Shown: one piece after another, positions 16,708 through 24,841 of the stretch
Position numbering within the stretch: the first letter of the stretch is position 1
Layout of the letters: each line of letters starts with the position of its first letter
From: an uncultured Acidaminococcus sp.
Lineage (GTDB): Bacteria > Bacillota_C > Negativicutes > Acidaminococcales > Acidaminococcaceae
DNA: 30,508 nucleotides
Assembly (NCBI GenBank): GCA_900314165.1
Contig: OMUE01000008.1
Location: forward strand, 1-30,508
Direction of reading: 5' to 3'
The notes under the pieces: generated by a model
Databases searched by the model: none
What the model saw: the letters and a program-made list of their open reading frames with translations, nothing else
Told to the model about the DNA's origin: nothing
Translations under genes and position numbers: made by a program

Positions 16708-18108
16708 ATGGAAAATGAAAAGAAACAGGTATCACTATCACAAGCCATTGTGATCATGCTCTGCGTCATGGGCGTACTGATTACCTGCGTAAAAACTGGC
16801 GTAGGCATTATCTGTGGTTTGTTTATTTCCTGGTTTGTGGTCTATGTATTTACCCGGTTCCTGGGCTTTGATTGGGATACGGTGTTCAACAATGGCCTGA
16901 ACGCCATGCGTAAGGCTTCCGGCGCTATGAGCATCATGATTGCCGTGGGCATGTTGGTGGGCACCATGATTTCCGCCGGCACGATTCCGGCCCTGATCTA
17001 TTACGGACTGAAGCTCATTAATCCCCAGATTTTTCTGCTGGCCTCCGTCATTATTACCGCTGTTATGGCACTGGCTACCGGTACTTCCTATGGGGCTGCG
17101 GCTTCTGCCGGTATCGCCCTCATGGGCATCGGCGCCGCTATGGGGATCCCTACCGGCCTTGTGGCAGCAGCTGTCCTGACCGGCGCTCTGTTTGGCGATA
17201 AGATCTCTCCTCTGTCCGATGTGCCTGTGCTGTGTGCCGGCCTGGTTGAAGGGGACCTGTTTAAAAACATCCGTTATACTCTGTGGACCAGCGTACCTGC
17301 TCTGGTTCTCAGCTGCGTATACTTCTTGTTCCAGGGCATGCAGTTCGGTGGCAGCAATTTCGATGTCAATGCTGTGAATACGGTGTTAAATGGGCTGACT
17401 GCCAACTTCCACATTTCTCCTATGGCCCTGATCCCTATTGTAGCCGTCATTATCCTGTTGCTCCTGAAGATTCCCTCTGTTCCGGCCATCATGGGCGGTG
17501 CTCTGGTCGCTGCTGTAGTAGCTATCACCTACCAAGGCCATGCTCCTGTAGCTGTGTTTGGCAGCATGATCAAAGGCTATAAAGTGGCCACCGGCGTAGC
17601 TGTCCTGGATACCCTGCTGAACCGTGGCGGCGTCAACAGCATGACCGGCAGCATCCTGATCCTCATCAGTGCCGTAACCTTAGGCGGTATGCTGGACGAT
17701 ATGGGCGTTATCAATGCTTTCATCCGTCCGTTCCTGCCGAAGCTGAACAACGAAACCAGAGTCATCGGTGCTTCTCTTGTAACGAGCGTATTCATCAATG
17801 CCGTAGGCTCCGCAGCCTGGCTGTCCAACATCCTGACGGCTCAATTATTCCTGCCCCTGTTCCGGAAGATGAAGATGGATCCGGAACTGCTGTCCCGGAC
17901 CATGCAGGATGGCTATGTATTCGGCACCATCATCTTCCCCTGGCACGCTATGACCATCTACTTCACCGGCGTCCTGGGCTGCACCTGGGCATCTTACATG
18001 CCTCACATCGTATTCAGCTATCTGACTCCTGTGTTTACCATGGCCTGTGCCCTGACGGGGTTGGGCATGTATCGAAAAAATCGGCAAGCTGCTACTGAAA
18101 AAGCGTAA
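16708..18108 (+). CDS. NhaC-family Na+/H+ antiporter-like transporter
   Basis: This 466-residue integral membrane protein has about eleven to twelve hydrophobic segments and belongs to the NhaC/MleN group. Members exchange Na+ for H+ or couple Na+ and H+ to small carboxylates. The GDKISPLSDVPVL stretch (residues ~163-175) is the characteristic conserved loop. ATG 16708 follows AGGGGG by 7 nt; the upstream ATG at 16621 is rejected because it falls before the predicted transcript start. It leads an operon with a MalY/PatB-type C-S lyase 35 nt downstream, so it may import a sulfur amino acid or another amino acid in exchange for ions. That role is inference. Confidence 0.85.
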   Translation: MENEKKQVSLSQAIVIMLCVMGVLITCVKTGVGIICGLFISWFVVYVFTRFLGFDWDTVFNNGLNAMRKASGAMSIMIAVGMLVGTMISAGTIPALIYYGLKLINPQIFLLASVIITAVMALATGTSYGAAASAGIALMGIGAAMGIPTGLVAAAVLTGALFGDKISPLSDVPVLCAGLVEGDLFKNIRYTLWTSVPALVLSCVYFLFQGMQFGGSNFDVNAVNTVLNGLTANFHISPMALIPIVAVIILLLLKIPSVPAIMGGALVAAVVAITYQGHAPVAVFGSMIKGYKVATGVAVLDTLLNRGGVNSMTGSILILISAVTLGGMLDDMGVINAFIRPFLPKLNNETRVIGASLVTSVFINAVGSAAWLSNILTAQLFLPLFRKMKMDPELLSRTMQDGYVFGTIIFPWHAMTIYFTGVLGCTWASYMPHIVFSYLTPVFTMACALTGLGMYRKNRQAATEKA

Positions 18109-18143
18109 TTTCGTGATTCATTGTGAATGGAAGGAGTAATATC

Positions 18144-19343
18144 ATGAACAACTATAACTTTGAAACCGTGCCGTCCCGTTATGCTGTGAACGCCCCGAAA
18201 TGGCTGGAAATCAAGAAGTATCATCCGGAAGAACCCGCAGGTATCATTCCCTTCTCCGTTGCAGATATGGAATTTGAAGTGGCTCCAGAAATCCGGGAAG
18301 GCCTGAAGAAATACATCGATACGTACATCGTAGGCTATGCCAACCCCACTCCTGCGTTCCAACAGGCTGTAGTGGACTGGATGAAACGGCATCACAACTG
18401 GGATGTAAAGCCTGAATGGATGGTGTACACTAACGGCGTTATCAATGCGTTCTACGAAGCGGTAAAAGCCTTCACGAAACCCGGCGACGGCGTACTGCTC
18501 ATGACTCCTGTGTACTATCCCATGTACAGCGCCATTACGGTGAACGGCCGGAAAGTCGTAGAAAACAAGCTCATCAATACGGGCACCCGCTATGAAATCG
18601 ACTTCGAAGACCTGGAAAAGAAAGCTGCCGATCCTAACGTGCCCATGCTGATCTTCTGTAACCCTCACAACCCTGGCGGCCGGGTCTGGACTCGGGAAGA
18701 ACTGGAAAAAGTAGCCGACATCTGCCTGCGCAACAATGTGCTCATGGTGTCCGATGAAATCCATTTCGACCTGGTGCGCAAGGATGTAAAACACACGGTG
18801 TTGGCTTCCCTGTCCAAGGAAGTGGCAGACCATACCCTGACCTTTACGGCAGCCAGCAAGACTTTCAACCTGGCAGGCTATACTACCTCTACGGCCATCA
18901 TTTCCAATCCGGAACTGAAGGACAGATTCTATAAAGAATTGAGCAACTGCATGATGCACATCCGCTGCAACGTACTGGGCCATGAAGCTACCCGCCTGGC
19001 CTACACGGAAGGGGACGAATGGTTTGCCCAGTGCTGGGATATCATCGTAGACAACTACTACACCGTCAAGAACTTCCTGGCCAAGGAATTCCCCACTGTG
19101 AAGGTACACGATATGGAAGGCACGTACCTGCTGTGGATGGACTTCCGCAGCCTGGGCATCGAACCGAAACTCATGGCAGAAGCCCTGAAGAAGGAAGGCT
19201 ATCTGTTCTTTGATGACGGCTTCGTGTTCGGGGAAGCCGGTGCCGGCTTCGAACGGTGGAACCTGGCCTGCCCGAAGAAATATGTGGAAGAAGGCCTGGT
19301 ACGCCTGAAGAATGTGCTGAACAAATATCGTACGGATAAATAA
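18144..19343 (+). CDS. patB: MalY/PatB-type cystathionine beta-lyase (C-S lyase)
   Basis: This 399-residue fold-type I PLP enzyme belongs to the MalY/PatB family, which cleaves the C-S bond of cystathionine or cysteine conjugates to give pyruvate, ammonia and a thiol. Lys239 in AASKTFNLAG binds PLP. CNPHNPGGRVW and VSDEIHFDLV carry the Asn and Asp that hold the cofactor, and FERWNLACP near the end fits the family. ATG 18144 has AAGGAG 7 nt upstream. It follows NhaC by 35 nt and precedes the glutaredoxin-like gene by 31 nt. A damaged paralogue lies at 10643-11744, leaving this as the intact copy in the window. Aminotransferase activity is a less likely alternative. Confidence 0.88.
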   Translation: MNNYNFETVPSRYAVNAPKWLEIKKYHPEEPAGIIPFSVADMEFEVAPEIREGLKKYIDTYIVGYANPTPAFQQAVVDWMKRHHNWDVKPEWMVYTNGVINAFYEAVKAFTKPGDGVLLMTPVYYPMYSAITVNGRKVVENKLINTGTRYEIDFEDLEKKAADPNVPMLIFCNPHNPGGRVWTREELEKVADICLRNNVLMVSDEIHFDLVRKDVKHTVLASLSKEVADHTLTFTAASKTFNLAGYTTSTAIISNPELKDRFYKELSNCMMHIRCNVLGHEATRLAYTEGDEWFAQCWDIIVDNYYTVKNFLAKEFPTVKVHDMEGTYLLWMDFRSLGIEPKLMAEALKKEGYLFFDDGFVFGEAGAGFERWNLACPKKYVEEGLVRLKNVLNKYRTDK

Positions 19344-19374
19344 GCCTGTTAGAAAGGATTTGGAGGAATAAATC

Positions 19375-19644
19375 ATGCGTGAATTCACTTTGATCGGCAG
19401 CCATCTCTGTCCCAATACTCTGTATGCCATTACGAAACTGAAGGAAGCCGGCCTGGTATTCTCTTTTGTAGATATCTCCGGCAGCCTGGCTGATATGCGG
19501 ACCTTGCTGAAGCTGCGGGATGCCCGGCCGGAATTCACAAAATTCCGGGAAGAAGGGGAAGGCCGCATGGGGATTCCCTGCTACCTGTATGAAGATGGTA
19601 CCCTGACTCACGATTTGAACAAAGTTCTGGAAGAGGCAAAATAA
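19375..19644 (+). CDS. Glutaredoxin-like protein
   Basis: This small 89-residue protein has a glutaredoxin/thioredoxin-like layout. CPNT at residues 12-15 is a single-cysteine CPxT active site after the first strand. GIPCYLYEDG (from residue ~66) supplies the cis-proline, Pro68, directly followed by Cys69. A GGAGGA ribosome-binding site precedes the ATG, and the stop codon abuts the start of the TauE-like gene, so the two are translationally linked. The position between a C-S lyase and a sulfite-type exporter suggests a role in handling thiols or persulfides. The partner and reaction are unknown. Confidence 0.7.
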   Translation: MREFTLIGSHLCPNTLYAITKLKEAGLVFSFVDISGSLADMRTLLKLRDARPEFTKFREEGEGRMGIPCYLYEDGTLTHDLNKVLEEAK

Positions 19645-20370
19645 ATGGGGATGTTAGGCGTTGTTGTACTGACGGCTTTGACAGCCGGTTTTATCCAGGC
19701 CGTTACCGGGTTTGGGGGCGCCCTGGTCATGATGATGACCCTGCCCTATTTCGTACCGATGAAGACCGCTACGGCGCTGGCAGGGCTGGTCTGTGTGCCC
19801 ATGTGCATCTCCATCGCCTATCGGTATAGAAGCAAGATCCAGATCAAAAAGGTTCTGCTGCCCACGGCCATCTACCTGGTCAGCAGCGCTATCTGTATCC
19901 ACATTGCGGCAAGAATCAACCTGGACAGCCTGAAGGCGGTCTTCGGCCTGCTGCTCATCGGCCTGGCTGCGTACTTTACCTTCTTCTCCGCCAAGCTGAA
20001 CCTGAAGGGCAGCTTCAAAAGCGCCCTGATCTGTGCCGGCTTGTCCGGTGTGACCGGCGGCCTGTTCGGGATTGGCGGCCCACTGCTGGTGTTGTATTAC
20101 GTAGCTGTGACCCAGGATAAGGAAGAATACCTGGGCACCATGAACTTCATCTTCATGATTACGGAAAGCTACAGCGCAGGCATGCGGTATCTGAATGGAC
20201 TCATTACTCCTGACCTATATACGACGATCCTGTTCGGCTTTGTGGCCATGGTGGCCGGCTCTCTGGTGGGCAGCCGGGTGGTAGCGAAGCTGGATGGCAA
20301 TAAGATGAAAAAGGGAATCTACCTCCTTCTGGCGGTGTCCGGTGCCATTACGTTTATTAGAGCTATATAA
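19645..20370 (+). CDS. TauE/SafE-family sulfite/organosulfur exporter
   Basis: This 241-residue membrane protein of the TauE/SafE (DUF81) family has about seven to eight hydrophobic segments. It shows the two internal family repeats, GFIQAVTGFGGALVMM near the start and SGVTGGLFGIGGPLLVLYYV near residues ~132-151. Members export sulfite, sulfoacetate and similar anions. The ATG directly follows the stop of the glutaredoxin-like gene without a gap. It ends the NhaC/PatB operon and is followed by a strong terminator. With the upstream C-S lyase it fits removal of a sulfur product, but the exported compound is not known. Confidence 0.85.
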   Translation: MGMLGVVVLTALTAGFIQAVTGFGGALVMMMTLPYFVPMKTATALAGLVCVPMCISIAYRYRSKIQIKKVLLPTAIYLVSSAICIHIAARINLDSLKAVFGLLLIGLAAYFTFFSAKLNLKGSFKSALICAGLSGVTGGLFGIGGPLLVLYYVAVTQDKEEYLGTMNFIFMITESYSAGMRYLNGLITPDLYTTILFGFVAMVAGSLVGSRVVAKLDGNKMKKGIYLLLAVSGAITFIRAI

Positions 20371-20378
20371 AGTAGATG

Positions 20379-20425
20379 AAAACAGAGCCTGTTGCAATTT
20401 TCTTTTGCAACAGGCTCTGTTTTTA
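20379..20425. terminator. Strong bidirectional terminator
   Basis: AAAACAGAGCCTGTTGCAA (20379-20397) pairs perfectly with TTGCAACAGGCTCTGTTTT (20405-20423). The distal arm overlaps the stop codon of the opposing LysR gene. The same ACAG..GTTGCA stem design recurs at 25341 and 29967. Confidence 0.9.
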
Positions 20426-21343
20426 TTCTCCCGTGACCTTCATCCATGGTTCAAAAGTGCAGATGGTGGTATTTTCGTTGATGAACTCCCGGACTTCCTG
20501 ACTGAATTCCTCCAGCGTTGTCCGCAGAGTGTTCCGGGGATGGTGCAGGGTTAACTGGTAACAGATCCTGTGGGGCGGAGGATCCTTCAGGGTGTAGTGG
20601 GTCAGAGGGTACAGATTTTCCAGCATAGCTACAAGGGACATAGGGGCTATTCCCCAGCGGCCAGGCTGGTCCAGGTAACCTGCCAGCATGGAACCTGTAT
20701 TGACTTCTACGAGGGCCTGACGACCAGGCCAATAGGTATCGTGCCAGATTTCGTAGTCACTGGCCCAGCGCAGGTAGATTTCCTGCTTGGGAGGCAGCTG
20801 GTCTACAGAGATGCCGTCATAATAGGGGCTGTACTTGTGGCACAGCAGGTACATCTTTTCCCGGTATACGGGCTCGGAAATGATGTTCCCGTAATGGACC
20901 TGGCTGAACACGTAGCCGATGTCGATGCGCTGTTTTAGCAGCATTTCATGGATCTCGTTGGAGTGGAATGTGCCAATGGACAGGTGGAAATGAGGCTTTT
21001 TCAGTAAGTGCCGTTTATATAAGGGCAGGAAGGTGTAGTTGTTTACCAGATCCACGCTGCCGATGGTGAGATGCTGCTGCAGCGTGGACTGATGCAGGGC
21101 CTGGGTTTCCTTCCACAGGGTGAGCCATTGTTGGGCTATAGGAATGAAAGCATTGCCGAAGGTCGTCAATTCTATGGATTTCTTTCCCTTTTCCCGGACA
21201 AATAAGGGCCCATTCAATTCTTTTTCCAAAGATTGAATCCGGCTGCTGGCTGTGCCCTGGGTAATGAACAGGAAACGGGCTGCTGCGGACAAGGTATGGT
21301 GTTCTACTACAGCTAAAAACGTCTCTATTTCTTCTAAGGTCAT
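20423..21343 (-). CDS. LysR-family transcriptional regulator
   Basis: This 306-residue LysR-type protein has an N-terminal helix-turn-helix (residues ~1-60, with LSAAARFLFITQGTASSRIQ) and an effector domain. GAGGAG precedes the ATG by 7 nt. It is divergent from the RraA-like/GltS operon. The 136-bp gap contains a perfect palindrome at 21358-21380 and a good promoter at 21399-21427, so it probably activates that operon and represses itself. Its stop codon lies inside the shared terminator. Confidence 0.88.
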   Translation of the reverse strand: MTLEEIETFLAVVEHHTLSAAARFLFITQGTASSRIQSLEKELNGPLFVREKGKKSIELTTFGNAFIPIAQQWLTLWKETQALHQSTLQQHLTIGSVDLVNNYTFLPLYKRHLLKKPHFHLSIGTFHSNEIHEMLLKQRIDIGYVFSQVHYGNIISEPVYREKMYLLCHKYSPYYDGISVDQLPPKQEIYLRWASDYEIWHDTYWPGRQALVEVNTGSMLAGYLDQPGRWGIAPMSLVAMLENLYPLTHYTLKDPPPHRICYQLTLHHPRNTLRTTLEEFSQEVREFINENTTICTFEPWMKVTGE

Positions 21344-21357
21344 AAACTTACTCCTCG

Positions 21358-21380
21358 AAATATTGGACTTTCCAATATTT
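21358..21380. promoter_or_regulatory. LysR-type operator upstream of RraA-like gene
   Basis: AAATATTGGA (21358-21367) and TCCAATATTT (21371-21380) are perfect inverted arms with a 3-nt spacer. The centre is about 65 bp before the predicted start near 21434 and about 26 bp from the LysR start codon. Confidence 0.7.
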
Positions 21381-21398
21381 TATATTAAAATCAATCGT

Positions 21399-21427
21399 TT
21401 TACAAATAATTAATTCCGGGATATACT
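21399..21427 (+). promoter_or_regulatory. Promoter of RraA-like/GltS operon
   Basis: TTTACA (21399-21404) and TATACT (21422-21427) are separated by 17 nt. The AAAAGGAG site at 21463-21470 then leads into the ATG at 21480. Confidence 0.7.
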
Positions 21428-21479
21428 CTTTTCAAAAGTTAGAAAGTTTCGAGTAGCTTGAAAAAAGGAGTAATTTAGA

Positions 21480-22163
21480 ATGAAAAAACCCGGTTATCGT
21501 ATTTATGAAAATATGGTTCGTCCTTCAGCGGAAACCCTGAAATTATTTGACGGCATTCCCGTGCCGAATCTGGATGACTGCATGAGCCGTACGGCAGCTA
21601 TCGGCGGAGGTGTCCGCAGCCTTAACAGCAAGCGTATGGTAGGCCCTGCCTATACCATCGACTGCCCGGAAGGGGACAACCTGCTGTTCTACTATGCCAT
21701 TGCCCATGCTCAGCCCGGTGACATTATCGTCGTAGCCAACCATGGTTTTTCCAGCCGTGCCCTATGTGGCGAAATCATGGCGACCTGGGCAGAAGCCAGA
21801 AAACTGGGTGGTTTCGTCATTGACGGCGCTGTCCGGGACTACGAGGAACTGACGAAGATGGACTTTCCTGTGTTTGCCGGTCACACGATTCCCAATGGGC
21901 CTTACAAGAACGGCTGCGGGGAAATCAACGTGCCCGTCGCTGTAGGCGGTCGGCTGGTAAATCCGGGGGATATCCTGGTAGGGGACGGGGATGGCCTCAT
22001 CGTCATCCGGCCGGAAGATGCGGAATGGGTCGCCCAGCAAGCCCATGGCGTCATGGCAAAAGAAGCGAAGATGATGGAAGATATCCGGACTACCGGCAAT
22101 TTGAACATCGATTGGGTCTATAAGAAATTGGAAGCAGATGGCTGCCAGTTCATCAACAAATAA
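21480..22163 (+). CDS. RraA-like / HMG-CHA aldolase family protein
   Basis: This 227-residue protein belongs to the RraA-like family that includes 4-hydroxy-4-methyl-2-oxoglutarate/4-carboxy-4-hydroxy-2-oxoadipate aldolases, class II enzymes giving pyruvate plus pyruvate or oxaloacetate. Arg119 and Asp120 in DGAVRD match the catalytic Arg and metal-binding Asp, and GDGDGLIVI lies near residues 162-170. The aldolase-type active site argues against a pure RNase E inhibitor role, because RraA regulators lack aldolase activity. AAAAGGAG precedes the ATG by 9 nt. It is co-transcribed with gltS (17-nt gap) under the divergent LysR. A substrate derived from a substituted glutamate imported by GltS is a possible link. 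Oxaloacetate decarboxylation is another activity known in the family. Confidence 0.82.
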   Translation: MKKPGYRIYENMVRPSAETLKLFDGIPVPNLDDCMSRTAAIGGGVRSLNSKRMVGPAYTIDCPEGDNLLFYYAIAHAQPGDIIVVANHGFSSRALCGEIMATWAEARKLGGFVIDGAVRDYEELTKMDFPVFAGHTIPNGPYKNGCGEINVPVAVGGRLVNPGDILVGDGDGLIVIRPEDAEWVAQQAHGVMAKEAKMMEDIRTTGNLNIDWVYKKLEADGCQFINK

Positions 22164-22180
22164 ACCAGGGGGAAGCAATT

Positions 22181-23371
22181 ATGATGACGCTGAAATTCGA
22201 TTTAATCCAAACCATGGGCTTAGCTGTACTTGTGTATGTGCTAGGGATGTTTATCCGCAACCGGGTGCCTCTGTTTAAGAAATACTTCATTCCGGCAGCT
22301 GTACTGGGCGGCCTGGTCTGCAGCCTGCTGATCTTCTTGGGAGTCCAGACCGGTACGGTGAAAGTAGCCTTGACCACTACGTTGCAGAACTTCTTCATGA
22401 ATGTGTTCTTCTGCTGCACGGGCTTTACCTGCAGCGTCGCTATCATTAAGAAAAGTGGGAAACAGGGGGCCATCCTGGCTGTAGGTGCTGTGCTGTTCCT
22501 GTTTGTACAGAATATCGTTGGGGTAGCCTTGGCCGGAGCTTTCGGCCTGAACAAGCTGCTGGGCATCGCTATGGGCTCCATTTCTATGAGCGGCGGCGTA
22601 GGCTCCGGCGCAGCTTTCGGACCGACTCTGGAACAACTGGGCGCTGACGGCGGCACCACGGTCGGCGTAGCGGCTGCTACGTTCGGCCTGCTCATGGGCT
22701 CTCTGATCGGCGGCCCTGTAGGCGGCCGGCTCATCAACAAATACGGCCTGAAAAGCGATGCGGAAAAGAATGCAGAATATGCGCAAAAAGGGGAAGCCGA
22801 ACAGACCCTGCAGGAAAAACACTTCTTCATGAGCGTACTGCTGGTATTGGCTGCTACGGCTGTCGGTTCCTACATCTATCTGGCTATCAAGAACCTGACG
22901 GGTATTACACTGCCTTACTACGTTGGCTGTTTGTTCGGCGGCATGCTGTTCCGGAACGTGATGGATAAATACCATATGAACCTGAACATGAAAGAAGTGG
23001 ACCTGATCGGGAACGTGAGCCTGAACCTGTTCCTGTCCCTGGCCCTCATGAACCTGAATATTGCCAAACTGGTATCCCTGGCTGGCCCGATGGTAGCCAT
23101 CCTGCTGGCACAGACAGCAGTCATGGCTTTCTGGGCAACGTTCGTAACTTTTACCACCATGGGCAAAGATTACGATGCAGCCGTTATGGCGGCGGGCCAT
23201 TGCGGCGTCGGCTTGGGCCAGACTCCTAACGCTATCGCTAATATGGAAGCCATTATCGAAGCCAAAGGACCTGCTCCCAAAGCCTGGTTCATCCTGCCGG
23301 TCATTACTGTGGTGTTCATCAACATCTGCAATCCGCTGATCATCACGTTGTTCATCAATCTGTTTAAGTAA
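22181..23371 (+). CDS. gltS: Sodium/glutamate symporter GltS
   Basis: This 396-residue membrane protein matches the GltS family in length and pattern. It has two inverted halves with glycine-rich segments: GSISMSGGVGSGAAFGPTLE near residues 131-150 and the C-terminal AAGHCGVGLGQTPNAIANM. It imports glutamate with Na+. An AGGGGG site precedes the ATG. It is the second gene of the RraA-like operon. In a glutamate-fermenting organism it could supply the main energy substrate, but sharing a LysR-controlled unit with an aldolase leaves room for a glutamate analogue as substrate. A short hairpin terminator follows. Confidence 0.9.
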   Translation: MMTLKFDLIQTMGLAVLVYVLGMFIRNRVPLFKKYFIPAAVLGGLVCSLLIFLGVQTGTVKVALTTTLQNFFMNVFFCCTGFTCSVAIIKKSGKQGAILAVGAVLFLFVQNIVGVALAGAFGLNKLLGIAMGSISMSGGVGSGAAFGPTLEQLGADGGTTVGVAAATFGLLMGSLIGGPVGGRLINKYGLKSDAEKNAEYAQKGEAEQTLQEKHFFMSVLLVLAATAVGSYIYLAIKNLTGITLPYYVGCLFGGMLFRNVMDKYHMNLNMKEVDLIGNVSLNLFLSLALMNLNIAKLVSLAGPMVAILLAQTAVMAFWATFVTFTTMGKDYDAAVMAAGHCGVGLGQTPNAIANMEAIIEAKGPAPKAWFILPVITVVFINICNPLIITLFINLFK

Positions 23372-23383
23372 AATAGAAGAGGA

Positions 23384-23415
23384 GCTGTGAAAAAATCACA
23401 GCGCCCTGTTTTTGA
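23384..23415 (+). terminator. Short terminator after gltS
   Basis: GCTGTGA (23384-23390) pairs with TCACAGC (23396-23402) around AAAAA, followed by GCCCTGTTTTTG. The stem resembles the GCGCTGTGAAAA hairpin at 9201-9227. Confidence 0.65.
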
Positions 23416-23418
23416 TTT

Positions 23419-24720
23419 CTACACAAACCTCTGCCAGGAATCCATGGCATAGAGGGGAATATTTGTAAGCCAGTCCTCTTTGCGGTAATCGGACATGGAC
23501 GTCCGCAATGCGATGGCTGGCTTGTATTTATCACAATACGCCCGCAGGCTCTTGGCACGCAGGTTTTCCTCTGCTTTGACTTCCAGGGGGATAAGCGAGG
23601 CTCCTGTATCCAGCAGGAAGTCGATTTCTGCTGTGTTGGTGTTATTCGTATAATAGGCTACCTGGATGTCTTGGGACGACAACAGCTGCTGCAGCACATA
23701 TTGTTCTGTTAGAGCTCCTTTATATTGGGTGAAAAGTGTACTGCCTTCGAGTAACACCTGGGGCTGCAGCCTGGCCATAGCGCCTAGCAGCCCTACATCC
23801 AATACATACAGCTTGAACGTCTTTAAGTCCTCAAAGGCTTTCAGTGGTAGTTCGGGAACGGTGCAGCGGCTGACTTTATGGATAAGGCCACAGTCAGAAA
23901 GCCACAGGATAGCCTCTTCAAATTCTTTGGCACGGGCACCCTGGCGCAGAAGTCCATAAATGAATTTCTTGTTTTCCTTGGCCAGCTGGGAGAGAAGGGA
24001 ATTCCAAACCATGCGGATCCGTGGGACTACATGATTGGGGGCATGTTTGGAAAAGTCCTGCTCGTAGGCGGCGAGAATCTGCTCCTGGATAGCCCGTACC
24101 TGGCCCAAATCTTTTGTCTCCAGATATTGCGCAACAGCTTCCGGCATGCCGCCGATGTAGTAATACAGACGGAGATATTCTATGTACTTTTCTTTGAATC
24201 CAGCCATTAAGGAGGTCTGGCCACTGTGCAGCAAATCTACCAGAGTTTTCTGTCCCAGCCCCAAAAGAAATTCTTCATAGGTCATGGGGTATAGATTTAG
24301 AAATTCCACTTTCCCTACAGGGAAGGAGGTCCCTTCGTGGAGCGCAATTCCCAGAAGAGAACCGGCGCAGATAATAGGGATTTCCGGCTTCTGTTCATAA
24401 AAATATTTTAAAGCACTCAGGGCCTGGGGAACTTCTTGGACTTCATCAAAAATGAGAAGGGTATCCGGTAAGCTAATCTTATGACCGATGTAAATCTCTA
24501 TGCCGGATAGAATCTGAGCCGGATCAGAGGAAGCTGTGAAGATGGACTTCAGGGTAGCGTTGCCATCAAAATTCAGATACACGGTTTGTTCAAAGGCAGC
24601 CTTGCCGAATTCTTTCATAAGCCAGGTTTTGCCAACCTGTCTAGCCCCCCGGATAATCAGCGGTTTTCTATGGGGCTTTGTCTTCCATTTCTTTAGGGTT
24701 TCCAAATTTATTCGATACAT
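23419..24720 (-). CDS. AAA ATPase with DUF4143 domain
   Basis: This 433-residue protein belongs to the widespread AAA_14/DUF4143 family of unknown cellular role. A Walker A motif, GARQVGKT, is at residues 25-32 and a Walker B, LLIFDEVQE, centres on Asp92 and Glu93. The C-terminal DUF4143 half ends with a nuclease-like EIDFLLDTGASLIPLEVKAE stretch (an E/D..EvK arrangement seen in PD-(D/E)xK folds). The start codon has AGGGGGTG a few nt upstream. Tandem palindromes lie upstream at 24750-24807, and a second, truncated family member reads away on the other strand. These genes are often mobile and present in many copies per genome. Confidence 0.88.
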   Translation of the reverse strand: MYRINLETLKKWKTKPHRKPLIIRGARQVGKTWLMKEFGKAAFEQTVYLNFDGNATLKSIFTASSDPAQILSGIEIYIGHKISLPDTLLIFDEVQEVPQALSALKYFYEQKPEIPIICAGSLLGIALHEGTSFPVGKVEFLNLYPMTYEEFLLGLGQKTLVDLLHSGQTSLMAGFKEKYIEYLRLYYYIGGMPEAVAQYLETKDLGQVRAIQEQILAAYEQDFSKHAPNHVVPRIRMVWNSLLSQLAKENKKFIYGLLRQGARAKEFEEAILWLSDCGLIHKVSRCTVPELPLKAFEDLKTFKLYVLDVGLLGAMARLQPQVLLEGSTLFTQYKGALTEQYVLQQLLSSQDIQVAYYTNNTNTAEIDFLLDTGASLIPLEVKAEENLRAKSLRAYCDKYKPAIALRTSMSDYRKEDWLTNIPLYAMDSWQRFV

Positions 24721-24749
24721 TTTTACACCCCCTATAATTGAATTGTATC

Positions 24750-24807
24750 ACATTTTTATATGGGGTAAAAGTGTAAATAAGTACATTTTTATGTTGGGTA
24801 AAAATGT
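24750..24807. promoter_or_regulatory. Tandem palindromes between the two DUF4143 genes
   Basis: Two related inverted repeats lie 33 bp apart, close to three helical turns. The first is ACATTTTTA/TAAAAGTGT (24750-24774) and the second is a perfect ACATTTTTA/TAAAAATGT (24783-24807), each with a 7-nt spacer ending GGG. A third ACATTTTTA overlaps the minus-strand start codon. They could bind a regulator shared by both genes or be remnants of a duplicated promoter. Confidence 0.5.
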
Positions 24808-24841
24808 AAACATGCGGTATACTACCCATGAGGTGAAGAGT

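Noticed and set aside
18018..19568. A 516-codon minus-strand open frame across the PatB-type and glutaredoxin-like genes
   Set aside because: It spans several real plus-strand genes and their gaps and shows no domain, consistent with a codon-bias shadow.
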